Counted from the first letter of the stretch, positions 8,979 to 18,145 are shown. The stretch: 64,000 bases of DNA from an uncultured Eubacteriales bacterium (GCA_949283575.1 CASDSU010000031.1:1-64000); one strand, 5' to 3'. Translations and numbers: made by a program. The notes: generated by a model from the sequence alone, not told the origin.

Positions 8979-9166
8979 ATTCCAAACCTCCATCAAGATT
9001 ATATTATTATTCTTTCCTTAAATAAAGCTGAAAATTTATTTTATTATATGAATAAAATATGAATTAAACATGTTTATTTGATGAAGTTAAAAAAATATAA
9101 ACTTTTTTCAGTTTGGTTTCAGTAAAGCTTGTTACTATTGTTTTGTGTCAGAGGGAGGTGATGCTA

Positions 9167-9844
9167 ATGAAAATGCGTCATGAAATAAAGCATGAAATAA
9201 CTTATCACGATATGATTATTCTAAGAAAACGTTTACAGACAGTAATGAAAAGAGATAGTTATGCGAAAGATGGTATATACAAAATAAGAAGTTTATATTT
9301 TGATAATATATCAGATAAAGCATTACGTGAAAAAATAGATGGAGTAAATCATAGAGAAAAGTTTCGTATAAGATATTATAACGATGATACAAGTTTTATT
9401 AGATTAGAAAAGAAAAGTAAGAAGTCTGGTCTTGGAAATAAGCAAATGGCACCTTTAACTTTAGAAGAAGCACAAAAAATTATAGATGGAGATTACGAAT
9501 GGATGAAATCTTGTAAAGACAGACAGCTTATTTTGGAACTATATACCAAAATGGTATTACAAGGATTGAGACCAAAAACCATTGTGGATTATACAAGAGA
9601 GCCATTTACATTTGATGCGGGAAATGTACGTGTAACTTTAGATTACAATATAAGAACTGGCTTAAAATGTACAGATTTTCTTAATGGTAATTGTATTACA
9701 ATTCCAGCAGGTGACACAAACACAATAATCCTCGAAGTAAAATGGGATAATTATCTACCAGAAATCATAAAGGATATAGTTCAGCTAGAAGGTAGAAGAG
9801 GTGCTGCTTTTTCAAAATATGCAGTAAGTAGAATTTATGGATAA
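9167..9844 (+). CDS. VTC-domain polyphosphate polymerase-like protein
   Basis: I prefer ATG 9167, eight bases after GGGAGG, over upstream starts. The product (about 225 aa) begins MKMRHEIKHEITYHDM and contains the conserved basic tunnel elements of the VTC/CYTH superfamily: KIRSLYFDN, REKFRIRYYND, IRLEKKSKKSG, VDYTREPF and TIILEVKWD. Yeast Vtc4 uses this fold to make polyphosphate. The bacterial genes almost always sit before a DUF4956 membrane protein and a CotH protein, as here, and their product has not been settled. The operon runs 9167-12522 with gaps of about 14 bases. Confidence 0.85.
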   Translation: MKMRHEIKHEITYHDMIILRKRLQTVMKRDSYAKDGIYKIRSLYFDNISDKALREKIDGVNHREKFRIRYYNDDTSFIRLEKKSKKSGLGNKQMAPLTLEEAQKIIDGDYEWMKSCKDRQLILELYTKMVLQGLRPKTIVDYTREPFTFDAGNVRVTLDYNIRTGLKCTDFLNGNCITIPAGDTNTIILEVKWDNYLPEIIKDIVQLEGRRGAAFSKYAVSRIYG

Positions 9845-9858
9845 AAAGGAGAATGAAA

Positions 9859-10530
9859 ATGAGTTTTAATGATATTTTTAAATCAAGTTATTTAGAAAAT
9901 GTAACAAGTGTAGGTATTATAGATATGTCTATTGCACTTATACTAGCATTTTGCTTAGGAATGTTTATTTTTTACACATATAAAAAGACATATTCAGGAG
10001 TAATGTATTCATCAAATTTTGGTGTTACTTTAGTAGCATTAACAATGATTTCTACATTAGTAATTATGGCAGTAACATCTAATGTTGTACTTTCTTTAGG
10101 TATGGTTGGTGCTTTGTCTATTGTTCGTTTTAGAACAGCAATAAAAGAACCTTTGGATATAGCATTTTTATTTTGGTCGATAGCCGCTGGTATTGTACTT
10201 GCTGCTGGAATGATTCCACTTGCTGTAATTGGTAGTGTTGCAATAGGTGTGATTTTAGTTATATTTGCAAATAAAAAATCACATAACAATCCATATATTA
10301 TAGTTTTACAATGCGATAATCAAAATAGTGAGAAGAAAGCAATAGAGTATTTAGAAAAGCAAGTTGAAAGAAGTGTAGTAAAAAGTAAAACAGTTCAAAA
10401 AGACTTGATTGAATTAAATATAGATATAAGAATGAAAGAAGATAATACAGACTTTGTTAATACATTAGCAGATATGCAAGGAGTAAAAAGTGCTGTTTTA
10501 GTAAGTTATAATGGCGATTATATGGGGTAG
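9859..10530 (+). CDS. DUF4956 integral membrane protein
   Basis: ATG 9859 lies seven bases behind AAGGAG. The N-terminal part holds about four hydrophobic helices, including LVALTMISTLVIMAV, LSLGMVGALSIVRFRTAI and VLAAGMIPLAVIGSVAIGVI. The central SLGMVGALSIVRFRTAIKEP motif is the family signature. A cytosolic domain of about 85 residues follows (from KSHNNPYIIVLQ). DUF4956 proteins are found beside VTC-domain proteins and CotH kinases. They probably form the membrane part of that system, perhaps a polymer export or attachment complex, which is inference. It lies between both partners in one operon. Confidence 0.88.
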   Translation: MSFNDIFKSSYLENVTSVGIIDMSIALILAFCLGMFIFYTYKKTYSGVMYSSNFGVTLVALTMISTLVIMAVTSNVVLSLGMVGALSIVRFRTAIKEPLDIAFLFWSIAAGIVLAAGMIPLAVIGSVAIGVILVIFANKKSHNNPYIIVLQCDNQNSEKKAIEYLEKQVERSVVKSKTVQKDLIELNIDIRMKEDNTDFVNTLADMQGVKSAVLVSYNGDYMG

Positions 10531-10542
10531 GAGGTAGCTTAA

Positions 10543-12522
10543 ATGGCGACTCATAAGAAAATAGATAAGATATGCATAATAATTATTGTATTTGCTTTAA
10601 TTTTAACCGCTTTAATAGGATGTACTAATACTGGTGATACAGAAAAAACAGTAAAAATGGGATATGAAAATAGACTGTTTGATACAAGTAAAGTTCATAC
10701 TATTGATATTGTAATAGATGATTGGAACGAATTTATAGAAAATTGTGAAAATGAGGAATATGTAAATTGTGCAGTAGTTATTGATAATGAAGCTTATAAA
10801 AATGTTGGAATAAGAGCAAAAGGTAATACATCTTTAAGTAGTGTATCCGCTAGTGGTGGAGAAAGATATAGCTTTAAAATTGAATTTGACCAATATCAAG
10901 CTGGTAACACATATCATGGTTTAGATAAACTTTGTTTAAATAATGTTATTCAAGATAATACTTATATGAAAGATTATCTTGTGTATCAAATGATGAATGA
11001 ATTTGGGGTTGCAAGTCCTCTTTCTAGTTATGCATATATAACAGTTAATGGGGAAGATTTTGGACTTTATTTAGCTGTTGAAGCTGTTGAAGAAAGTTTC
11101 TTAACACGTAATTATGGTAGTAACTATGGTGAACTTTATAAACCAGATGGTATGAATATGGGCAAAAGAGATGATGGAAATACTGGAGATAGATCAGAAG
11201 GTGGTATGCCTCAAATGCCAGATATGGGTAACAGAGGAAACTTTGATAAAAATGCTATGCCAAACTTTGGTGATTTTGATTTTAGCCAAATGGAAGGTAA
11301 TATATTTAGCCAGACAGCAAGTGGCGAAAGTTTTAATAAAGGCATGACAAGAGAAAACAGAAATAGAAATTTTGAAATGCCTGAAATGTCAAGTGGAGAT
11401 ATGCCAAATACGGGCAATTTCGATTTTGGTAATATGCCAGGAGGTATGGGTAGTAGTGATGTAAAATTGCAATATATCGATGATAATCCAGAAAGCTATA
11501 AAAATATATTTGATAGTGCTAAAACAGATGTAACTATAGCAGATCAAAACAGATTAATTGAAAGCTTAAAGAATTTAAGTGAAAATAAAGATATTGAAAA
11601 TGTTGTAGATGTAGAAGAAGTAATAAAATATTTTGTAGTTCATAATTTTGTTTGTAATGGTGATAGTTATACAGGAAACATAGTACACAACTATTATCTT
11701 TACGAAAAAGATGGCAAGATGTCAATGATACCGTGGGATTACAATTTAGCTTTTGGTAGTTTTGGAGGTTCTTCAAATGTAAGTAGTACAATAAATGAAC
11801 CTATTGATAGTTATAAAACTGATAGACCTATGATTGCATGGATATTCCAAAATGAAGAATATACAAAACTATATCATGAATATTTTGAAAAATTTATAGA
11901 AGAATATTATACAAATGGTAGAATGACTGAGATTATTGATAATGCCTATGAACTTATAAATTCTTATGTAGAAAAAGATCCAACTAAATTCTGCACTTAT
12001 GAAGAATTTAAAGATGGAGTAGAAACATTAAAAGAATTTTGTTTATTAAGAAGTCAAAGTGTTGAAGGACAACTAAAAGGAACTATTGGTACAACAGCAG
12101 AAGAACAAAAAGAAACACAAAACGAATTGATTGATACCTCATCTCTTGAACTTTCAAATTTAGGAAGTATGGGTAAAGGTATGGGAGATTTCGGAGATAA
12201 AGGAAATTTTAGAAGTAACTCAAAAACAGATAATGTTCAAAACAAAGTTGAAGCAACAGATGAATCTGGTGAAAAAGAAGAAATTATTCCTGTAGATGCA
12301 AAGATACCAACTAATACTTTTAATATAAATGATTTCAATGAATCAGGTGATAGTAGACAAAATTTTGGATTTGGTAATATGAATAATAGAGAAAATTCAC
12401 GTAATATCGGACAGATGCAACAAGGAACTACTACAAATACATCAGAAAATATAATTTTAACAGTGATTTCATTCGTTGTTTTAATTGGTGGAATAGTATT
12501 TGTGAAGAAATTTAAAATATAA
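10543..12522 (+). CDS. CotH-family atypical protein kinase, lipoprotein
   Basis: ATG 10543 is seven bases after AGGAGG. A lipoprotein signal ends in the lipobox LIGC around residue 27. The CotH kinase region spans roughly 50-500. It has NVGIRAKGNTS, then YLAVEAVEESFLTRNYG and, in the catalytic part, MIPWDYNLAFG, which fits the metal-binding aspartate of CotH kinases. Between these lies a low-complexity Met/Asn/Gly/Phe-rich insertion (about 205-300) and another after residue 540. A membrane helix lies at the extreme C-terminus (TVISFVVLIGGIVFV). In Bacillus CotH phosphorylates spore-coat proteins. Vegetative homologues with VTC and DUF4956 partners have no settled substrate. No terminator lies immediately after; the first hairpin is about 50 bases downstream. 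Confidence 0.88.
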   Translation: MATHKKIDKICIIIIVFALILTALIGCTNTGDTEKTVKMGYENRLFDTSKVHTIDIVIDDWNEFIENCENEEYVNCAVVIDNEAYKNVGIRAKGNTSLSSVSASGGERYSFKIEFDQYQAGNTYHGLDKLCLNNVIQDNTYMKDYLVYQMMNEFGVASPLSSYAYITVNGEDFGLYLAVEAVEESFLTRNYGSNYGELYKPDGMNMGKRDDGNTGDRSEGGMPQMPDMGNRGNFDKNAMPNFGDFDFSQMEGNIFSQTASGESFNKGMTRENRNRNFEMPEMSSGDMPNTGNFDFGNMPGGMGSSDVKLQYIDDNPESYKNIFDSAKTDVTIADQNRLIESLKNLSENKDIENVVDVEEVIKYFVVHNFVCNGDSYTGNIVHNYYLYEKDGKMSMIPWDYNLAFGSFGGSSNVSSTINEPIDSYKTDRPMIAWIFQNEEYTKLYHEYFEKFIEEYYTNGRMTEIIDNAYELINSYVEKDPTKFCTYEEFKDGVETLKEFCLLRSQSVEGQLKGTIGTTAEEQKETQNELIDTSSLELSNLGSMGKGMGDFGDKGNFRSNSKTDNVQNKVEATDESGEKEEIIPVDAKIPTNTFNINDFNESGDSRQNFGFGNMNNRENSRNIGQMQQGTTTNTSENIILTVISFVVLIGGIVFVKKFKI

Positions 12523-12575
12523 AATAAATAACAAAAAGTAAATGAGATTGTTATGGAAATTAATTTAAAATTTTT

Positions 12576-12595
12576 AAAAATCACACGTGATTTTT
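12576..12595 (+). terminator. Terminator after CotH operon
   Basis: AAAAATCAC pairs perfectly with GTGATTTTT around a two-base centre. The A-rich and T-rich arms make it symmetrical, so it could work in both directions. Confidence 0.6.
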
Positions 12596-12778
12596 GCCAT
12601 TTCTCGATGGTTTATATATATGGGGATAAATTTTCTCCCCATGTGGAGAGTGTAGTATTGCTAGATGTGAAATAATAGAACAGTAGGTCGTCTATTAAAA
12701 TCCATGTGTGGTAGCAAAATAGCGGTTACAGCTGTTCAAGAAATTATATTAACTATTGACGAGGTTGAATATATTAAA

Positions 12779-12812
12779 GACAAGAGCTATAAAAGAGCAT
12801 CTTGTCTTTTTT
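12779..12812 (+). terminator. Rho-independent terminator
   Basis: GACAAGA (12779-12785) pairs with TCTTGTC (12800-12806), followed by six T. No intact gene lies directly upstream, which suggests loss of a gene between it and the CotH operon. Confidence 0.65.
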
Positions 12813-12886
12813 GTGTTTTTCGATAAATATTATGTTAAAATATAAATAATTATATGATTTGAAAATAAAAAAAGAGGGGGATGCTT

Positions 12887-14122
12887 ATGAATAAAAGGCA
12901 ATACAATTTCTTAGAGAAAAAGCTCACTGAATTAAATCATAATGAAATTATTTCAGAAGAGCAATGTGCTAATGCGAAGAATTATTTTGTGAAACAAACT
13001 AAAGCAGATAAGTCACTAATTATTATTTTTATGAGTCTGGGTTTTTTACTTGTGTCACTTGGTATAATTACATTATTTGCAATAAATTGGGAGCATATAG
13101 CAAAAGGAATGAAAGTGTTGATTTCATTTTTACCACTTGTAATTACAGCAATAATGCTATTCTTTACGATGAAAAAAGATGATGATAAGTTGAAAATTTA
13201 TACAAGTATAGTTGCACCAATTTCAATACTTGCAACAAATTCACTTTTATCACAAGTTTTTCATATTCAAACAGAAATTTATGAATTATTTTTTACATCA
13301 CTTTTAATGTTTATGCCAATAGCATTTATATTACGAAATTATTTGTCGATTTTAGTATATTCAGTTGGTACTGTGGTGTATGCAATTTCAGCAACTGGTT
13401 CAATGTCATTTGCACTTGTGACTACTGGACTTATTTCTTTACCTATATTTGTATATGAGGTTATAAATTATAAGAATAACAAGCGCGACAGAAAAAACAC
13501 ACTAATGTGGACAGCAATAATTTGCATTTTGACACTATTTTTTATAAGAACAGAATTTCTTAGTGGACATGCAATTATTATTTATTTTTATATGATTTAT
13601 TTAATGACTAGAAAATTATTCAACGAAGAATCCTTGTTAAACAAATTATTTAAATTAGTTTTTGTTTCAATTGTATTGATTGCATGCATAAGTAGTGACA
13701 TGGTACTTTATGTTGAAAAAATGACATTTACAATTGATGCGATTATATTCACATTTTTAAGTGCAATATTTATTGCTTTTACAAAAGTATATAAAGAACC
13801 AAAAGAATGGTTTATATTTATTTATGTTTGTTTAATTCAATATTTAGGGATTTTAGAAAATGAAATATTATATATATTGATAAGTATATTAGCATTAATT
13901 TTAGGCTGCTATAAAATTGCAATTGGTAATAAAAATTGTGAATACAAAGAAAGTAAGCAGGGTTTAGCAATTGTCTTATATTTGATTTTCATTAGATTTA
14001 TGAATGCAGATTTAACATTTGCAATGAAGAGTATCATTTTCTTACTTTCAGGTGTTGCATTTATGTTTGCTGCGAACATGATGAAAAAAAGAATAGGAGG
14101 TAATGAAGATGAAGAAAAATAA
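12887..14122 (+). CDS. DUF2157 multi-pass membrane protein
   Basis: ATG 12887, seven bases behind GAGGGGG, is preferred over ATG 12881. The first 40 residues are a soluble DUF2157-type segment (QYNFLEKKLTELNHNEIISE). It is followed by about ten to twelve predicted membrane helices; FMSLGFLLVSLGIITLFAINWEHI is the typical first helix with the conserved NW motif. The C-terminus is basic (MMKKRIGGNEDEEK). The next gene starts inside its end and encodes a GDYXXLXY protein, the usual partner. The pair probably forms a membrane complex of unknown activity. Confidence 0.85.
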   Translation: MNKRQYNFLEKKLTELNHNEIISEEQCANAKNYFVKQTKADKSLIIIFMSLGFLLVSLGIITLFAINWEHIAKGMKVLISFLPLVITAIMLFFTMKKDDDKLKIYTSIVAPISILATNSLLSQVFHIQTEIYELFFTSLLMFMPIAFILRNYLSILVYSVGTVVYAISATGSMSFALVTTGLISLPIFVYEVINYKNNKRDRKNTLMWTAIICILTLFFIRTEFLSGHAIIIYFYMIYLMTRKLFNEESLLNKLFKLVFVSIVLIACISSDMVLYVEKMTFTIDAIIFTFLSAIFIAFTKVYKEPKEWFIFIYVCLIQYLGILENEILYILISILALILGCYKIAIGNKNCEYKESKQGLAIVLYLIFIRFMNADLTFAMKSIIFLLSGVAFMFAANMMKKRIGGNEDEEK

Positions 14123-14639
14123 ATTGATTTTGTATATTGTTGCAGTATGTATTCTTTTCTTGCTTCCAATCGGAACAGTTATATTAAAAACAGATGCTTT
14201 AAGAAATGGTGAAGAATTTTTATTTAAAGTAGAAGCTTTTGATCCTTATGATATGTTTAGAGGAAATTACTTGAATATAAATTTTATGGAACAAGAGATT
14301 GTGGGTGAATATCCAAAAGCGGGGGAGTACTACGATTGGTTTTATGTAACGATTGAAAAAAGTGGTGACGGCTTTGCATACTTCTCAAATATAAGTTTAG
14401 AAGAACCAAAAGATATATCAAACTATTATAAAACTAGAGGATATTATATAGAATATAGAAAAACTTATAATATCGATACTCCTACAAGATATTATATGAA
14501 TGAAAATAAATCTCTTGATGCTGAAAAAGTTTATAACGAAAATATGGAAGATACATATGTAAAAGTAAAAGTGAAAGATGGACAAATGGTTATAATTGGT
14601 GTATATGTAAACGATGTGTTGATAGATACTATGATATGA
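14109..14639 (+). CDS. GDYXXLXY domain membrane-anchored protein
   Basis: ATG 14109 is eight bases after AGGAGG and overlaps the DUF2157 gene by 14 bases; ATG 14103 is too close to the ribosome site. A single N-terminal membrane helix (ILYIVAVCILFLLPIGTVIL) is followed by an extracellular domain. That domain carries the family motif as DPYDMFRGNYLNINF (the GDYxxLxY-type element) and an FYVTIEKSGDG strand. Proteins of this family occur with DUF2157 partners in many bacteria. Function is unknown. Length (177 aa) is normal for the family. Confidence 0.85.
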   Translation: MKKNKLILYIVAVCILFLLPIGTVILKTDALRNGEEFLFKVEAFDPYDMFRGNYLNINFMEQEIVGEYPKAGEYYDWFYVTIEKSGDGFAYFSNISLEEPKDISNYYKTRGYYIEYRKTYNIDTPTRYYMNENKSLDAEKVYNENMEDTYVKVKVKDGQMVIIGVYVNDVLIDTMI

Positions 14640-14686
14640 TTTAACAGAAATGAGAAGGGAGTGTAAATTCAAATTTGGAGGTAACT

Positions 14687-14875
14687 ATGACTAATCAAAA
14701 TTATTGGGATGAAATTGTAAATAACCTTAAAGAAAAAGGTCTTACTGTTGCAACGATGGAAAGTTGCACTGGTGGCGGTATTGCAAGTGCAATCACAAAT
14801 GTTTATGGTGCATCAGCTGTACTTTCGGAAAGCTATGTTACATATAGTAACGATAGACTTGGGGACGTCCATTAA
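14687..14875 (+). pseudogene. pncC: pncC (CinA C-terminal domain) truncated by insertion
   Basis: ATG 14687 follows GGAGG. The frame encodes the N-terminal third of nicotinamide-nucleotide amidohydrolase: GLTVATMESCTGGGIASAIT includes the conserved catalytic serine region, then SESYVTYSN. After codon 58 the frame enters the left end of a transposase unit and stops at 14875. Complete PncC proteins are about 160 residues, and no remainder of the gene is found beyond the right end of the unit. The insertion therefore came with a deletion, or the 3' part decayed. The enzyme recycles NMN in the pyridine nucleotide cycle and would be nonfunctional here. Confidence 0.85.
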
Positions 14876-14883
14876 AAGTCTAA
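14852..14883 (+). repeat. Left hairpin end of transposase unit
   Basis: TAGACTT (14854-14860) pairs with AAGTCTA (14876-14882) around a loop holding GGACGTCC. It matches the inverted right end at 31 of 32 positions. Confidence 0.75.
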
Positions 14884-14998
14884 GTATTGTAAATTGCAAA
14901 AAAATAGTATAGAATAACATTAATTTTAGGGGGCATGTTATTCGTTTGATTTTAACAAACGGATAGTACATGTTTCTTTTTTTATTATAGGAGGGTAA

Positions 14999-15748
14999 AT
15001 GTCAAGAATATCTAGAAAATCAATAATATCATCTTATTACCATGTGATGGTGCAAGGAATCGATAAGGAATATATTTTTAATGAGGATCTTTTAAAAGAT
15101 AAATATAAAGAGCTATTATTAAAAAAATCCAAAACAAATCAAATACTAATTATCTCGTATTGTATAATGGGAAACCATATGCATTTATTAATTAAAACGG
15201 AAAATAGTGATAATTTATCTAAGATGATGTTACAAATTAATTCAAGTTATGGTAAATTTTATAACAAAACTAAAAATAGGGTAGGGTATGTGTTTAGAGA
15301 TAGATATAGAGCAGAACCTATATATAATGTAAATCATCTGCATAATTGTATACGATATATTCATGAAAATCCGGTGAAGGCTGAAATGGTAGAAAAATGT
15401 GAACAATATTTATATTCAAGTTTTAATGATTATAAGAATAATATGATAGATAAATACATTATTGAAGAAGTATATGGTACTACTAGTCAATATATGGACA
15501 AAATATCAGGAAATTATGAAGATTATAATTTTATTGAAGTAAGTAATGAGTTTGGAAATAAAGTTTATGAAGATTTTAAAGTGGTATGTAAAGAATATGA
15601 AAATGTGAATTTTAAAGATAGAGCAAATGTATGTAGAGTTTCCAATGAATTGAAAAATAGGTGTAGGATAACCAATGATGAGATAATAAAATTTATGAAG
15701 TTGAAACGAGCAACGTATTATAATATAATGAAAAATAATAAAATTTAG
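14999..15748 (+). CDS. REP-associated-type Y1 tyrosine transposase
   Basis: ATG 14999 is behind AGGAGG. The 249-residue protein starts MSRISRKSIISSYYHVMVQG and has the HUH motif as NHMHLLIK (residues 60-67). The helix that follows includes IRYIHENPVKAEMV, a signature of the RAYT/Y1 transposase group (Pfam Y1_Tnp). The C-terminal 60 residues form an extra, possibly helix-turn-helix domain (CRITNDEIIKFMKLKRATY). These enzymes cut and rejoin single strands at hairpin sites. RAYTs are thought to spread REP palindromes. Its stop codon lies within the right hairpin end. The gene is intact, so the unit may be active. Confidence 0.85.
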   Translation: MSRISRKSIISSYYHVMVQGIDKEYIFNEDLLKDKYKELLLKKSKTNQILIISYCIMGNHMHLLIKTENSDNLSKMMLQINSSYGKFYNKTKNRVGYVFRDRYRAEPIYNVNHLHNCIRYIHENPVKAEMVEKCEQYLYSSFNDYKNNMIDKYIIEEVYGTTSQYMDKISGNYEDYNFIEVSNEFGNKVYEDFKVVCKEYENVNFKDRANVCRVSNELKNRCRITNDEIIKFMKLKRATYYNIMKNNKI

Positions 15749-15776
15749 ACTTTTAATGGACGTCCCCGAGTCTATC
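15745..15776 (-). repeat. Right hairpin end of transposase unit
   Basis: TAGACT (15746-15751) pairs with AGTCTA (15769-15774) around a loop containing GGACGTCC (15757-15764). It is the inverted copy of the left end and overlaps the last codons of the transposase. Confidence 0.75.
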
Positions 15777-15821
15777 CTCAGTAATAGAAAGATTTTAATT
15801 CTTTTATTTACATAAAACTGG

Positions 15822-15850
15822 TTGACTTTTTATCAGAAAAGTTATAAAAT
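15822..15850 (+). promoter_or_regulatory. Sigma-A type promoter of T-box/thrS
   Basis: TTGACT (15822-15827), 17 bases, then TAAAAT (15845-15850). It lies just upstream of the T-box leader. Confidence 0.6.
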
Positions 15851-15866
15851 ACATCTCATGAAAGCC

Positions 15867-16086
15867 AAATGGAAGAAAAAGTAGAGTAGAGGTTACTAAC
15901 AGGGAGAGCTGGTCACCGACTGAAAGCCAGCTTAAGCAAACATACTTGAAAAACTAACTTCTCAAGGTGCTAGTGAATAAGCTAGACGTGTAAGATGCGT
16001 TAAATCTATTTAATTAAGTAAAATCTAGGATGGAACCGTGTAAATTGCACTCCTATGAATCTTTTTCGATTCATAGGAGTTTTTGT
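15867..16086 (+). promoter_or_regulatory. T-box leader controlling thrS
   Basis: The leader has the conserved T-box sequence AGGATGGAACCGTG (16027-16040), which binds the uncharged tRNA acceptor end. Next comes a strong terminator: ACTCCTATGAATC (16049-16061) pairs with GATTCATAGGAGT (16068-16080), then TTTTTG. The upstream part contains Stem I elements (GAGAGCTGGTCACCGACTGAAAGCCAGC region near 15905) and the GNUG-like features usual in T-boxes. Because the next gene is threonyl-tRNA synthetase, the sensed tRNA should be tRNA-Thr. I did not fix the specifier codon. Binding of uncharged tRNA would stabilise the antiterminator and switch on thrS. Confidence 0.92.
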
Positions 16087-16149
16087 TTGCTTAAAAAACA
16101 ATGAGTCGAAAATATACTTAAAATAAATATAGAGAAGGAGGATAAAGTT

Positions 16150-18084
16150 ATGATAAAAATAACTTTAAAAGATGGTTCTAGTTTAGAAGTTGAAAATGGA
16201 ATGTCTATACTAGAAGTAGCAAAAAAAATTAGTGAAGGATTAGCTAGAAATGCAACTTGTGGCGAAGTTGATGGTGAAGTTAAAGATTTAAGATTTGTTT
16301 TAGAAAATGATTGCAATTTAGTTATCCATACTTTTAGCGAGAATGATTTAGTTGGAAAGAAGGCTTATTGGCATACAACTGCACACATCATGGCTCAAGC
16401 TGTTAAGAGATTATTTCCTGCAACAAAATTAACAATAGGTCCAGCAATCGATAATGGATTTTATTATGATTTCGATACTGAAAATACTTTTTCAGATGAA
16501 GATAAAATGAAAATAGAAGAAGAAATGAAAAAAATCATTAAAGAAGATTTGCCTATAGAAAGATTTTCTCTTCCAAAAGCAGAAGCATTAGAACTTATGA
16601 AAGATGAGCCTTACAAAGTTGAATTAATAAACGAGTTACCTGATGGAGAAGAAATTTCGTTTTATAGACAAGGTGATTTTACAGATTTATGTGCAGGTCC
16701 ACATTTATTAAGTACTGGTAAAGTTAAAGCATATAAATTATTAAGTTCTTCGAGTGCTTACTGGCGTGGAGATGAAAAAAATGCAACATTACAAAGAATT
16801 TATGGTATTGCATTTCCTAAAGCTAGTGAACTTGATGAGTATTTAGAAAAATTAGAAGATGCCAAAAGACGTGATCACAATAGATTAGGAAGAGAGCTAG
16901 AATTATTTACAACTGTAGATTACATTGGTCAAGGCTTACCAATTCTTTTACCAAAAGGAACAAAAGTTATTCAATTGTTACAAAGAATGGTTGAAGATGA
17001 AGAGGAGAAGAGAGGATATTTGTTAACAAAAACTCCTTTCATGGCTAAATCTGATTTGTATAAAATTTCAGGTCACTGGGATCACTATAGAGAAGGTATG
17101 TTCATTTTAGGAAATGAAGATGATAAAGAAGTTTTTGCATTAAGACCAATGACTTGTCCATTCCAGTTCCAAGCATATTTAAATAGACAAAGAAGTTATA
17201 GAGATTTGCCACTTCGTTATAATGAGACATCTACATTATTTAGAAACGAAGATTCTGGAGAAATGCATGGATTAATAAGAGTTAGACAATTTACAATTTC
17301 TGAAGGACACTTAGCTGTTAGACCAGATCAATTAGCAGATGAAATTAAAGGATGTGTTGATTTAATTAATTTGTTTACAGATAGATTAGGTTTATCTGAA
17401 GGTGTTTCTTATAGATTTTCAAAATGGGATCCTAATAACACAGAAAAATATTTAGGTTCTGCAGAAGATTGGGAACAAGCACAATCTACTTTAAAGAAAA
17501 TCCTTGACGATTTAGGAATTGAGTATGAAGAAGCTGAAGGAGAGGCTGCTTTCTATGGACCTAAATTAGATATTCAATACAAGAATGTTTGGGGAAAAGA
17601 AGATACAATTATTACTGTTCAAGTTGATTTCCAACTTGCAGAAAAATTCGGAATGACATATGTAGATAAAGATGGTTCTAAGAAATATCCAATAGTAATA
17701 CACAGAACATCAATTGGATGCTATGAAAGAACACTTGCTATGTTGATTGAAAGATATGCAGGTGCATTCCCAACATGGCTTGCACCAGTTCAAATCAAAA
17801 TGTTACCAATTGCAGATAGACATGTTGAATATGTAGATCAAATATTAGAAAAATTCAAAGCAGCAAATCTTAGAGTTGAAGTTGATGATAGAAGTGAAAA
17901 AATCGGATACAAGATTAGAGAAGCTCAACTTGAAAAAGTTCCATATATGCTAGTTATTGGAGATAAAGAAATTGAAAATGGAGCAGTTGGAGTTCGTTCT
18001 AGAAAAGACGGAGATTTAGGTTCTATGTCTGTTGATGAATTTATAGAGAAAGTTAAGAAAGAAGTAGAAAACTACGAGAGATAA
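16150..18084 (+). CDS. thrS: Threonyl-tRNA synthetase
   Basis: ATG 16150 follows AAGGAGG. The 644-residue length is normal. Domains in order: TGS (1-60), the SAD second editing domain with HTTAHIMAQAVKRLFP (about 75-85) and the metal-binding GDFTDLCAGPHL, the class II catalytic core with motif 2 (YNETSTLFRNEDSGEMHGLIRVRQF), the zinc Cys in MTCPFQFQ, motif 3 (IHRTSIGCYERTLAMLIE), and the anticodon-binding domain (from about 540; PVQIKMLPI). It charges tRNA-Thr and can edit mischarged Ser. It is a single-gene unit under T-box control. No strong terminator is visible right after the stop. Confidence 0.98.
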   Translation: MIKITLKDGSSLEVENGMSILEVAKKISEGLARNATCGEVDGEVKDLRFVLENDCNLVIHTFSENDLVGKKAYWHTTAHIMAQAVKRLFPATKLTIGPAIDNGFYYDFDTENTFSDEDKMKIEEEMKKIIKEDLPIERFSLPKAEALELMKDEPYKVELINELPDGEEISFYRQGDFTDLCAGPHLLSTGKVKAYKLLSSSSAYWRGDEKNATLQRIYGIAFPKASELDEYLEKLEDAKRRDHNRLGRELELFTTVDYIGQGLPILLPKGTKVIQLLQRMVEDEEEKRGYLLTKTPFMAKSDLYKISGHWDHYREGMFILGNEDDKEVFALRPMTCPFQFQAYLNRQRSYRDLPLRYNETSTLFRNEDSGEMHGLIRVRQFTISEGHLAVRPDQLADEIKGCVDLINLFTDRLGLSEGVSYRFSKWDPNNTEKYLGSAEDWEQAQSTLKKILDDLGIEYEEAEGEAAFYGPKLDIQYKNVWGKEDTIITVQVDFQLAEKFGMTYVDKDGSKKYPIVIHRTSIGCYERTLAMLIERYAGAFPTWLAPVQIKMLPIADRHVEYVDQILEKFKAANLRVEVDDRSEKIGYKIREAQLEKVPYMLVIGDKEIENGAVGVRSRKDGDLGSMSVDEFIEKVKKEVENYER

Positions 18085-18116
18085 TTAGCACTTATATGTA
18101 TATAAGAACTAGTTGT

Positions 18117-18145
18117 TTGACGTCTAGCAAAGCTAAAGATAAAAT
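18117..18145 (+). promoter_or_regulatory. Sigma-A type promoter
   Basis: TTGACG (18117-18122), spacer of 17, then TAAAAT (18140-18145). It drives the short GC-richer gene remnant starting at 18230. Confidence 0.6.

Larger units (their letters stand above)
12523..12886. other. Intergenic region with hairpins only
   Basis: This 364-base gap contains the hairpin terminators annotated separately at 12576-12595 and 12779-12812, plus a weaker GGGGATAAATTTTCTCCCC hairpin near 12625. Between them, about 12640-12778, a short plus-strand frame resembling protein (GSKIAVTAVQEIILTIDEVE) is visible, but it has no start, ribosome site or recognisable family. I regard it as at most a gene remnant. Confidence 0.4.
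14852..15776 (+). mobile_element. RAYT/IS200-like transposase unit with hairpin ends
   Basis: A Y1-type transposase gene is bracketed by 32-base ends (14852-14883 and 15745-15776) that are inverted copies of each other with one mismatch. Each end is also a hairpin by itself: TAGACT at the outer side pairs with AGTCTA at the inner side, and the palindrome GGACGTCC lies between them. Such subterminal hairpins, rather than classic terminal repeats, are what HUH/Y1 transposases recognise. The left end lies inside pncC. The exact boundaries and any target site are uncertain because IS200-type elements make no target duplication. Confidence 0.72.

Noticed and set aside
11211-11417. Minus-strand ORF in the CotH gene
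   Set aside because: Mirror of the low-complexity Met/Asn/Gly insertion of CotH; no ribosome site.
14852-15776. Classic DD(E/D) insertion sequence with terminal inverted repeats
   Set aside because: The transposase is of the Y1/HUH type, each end is itself a hairpin, and no target duplication was found.
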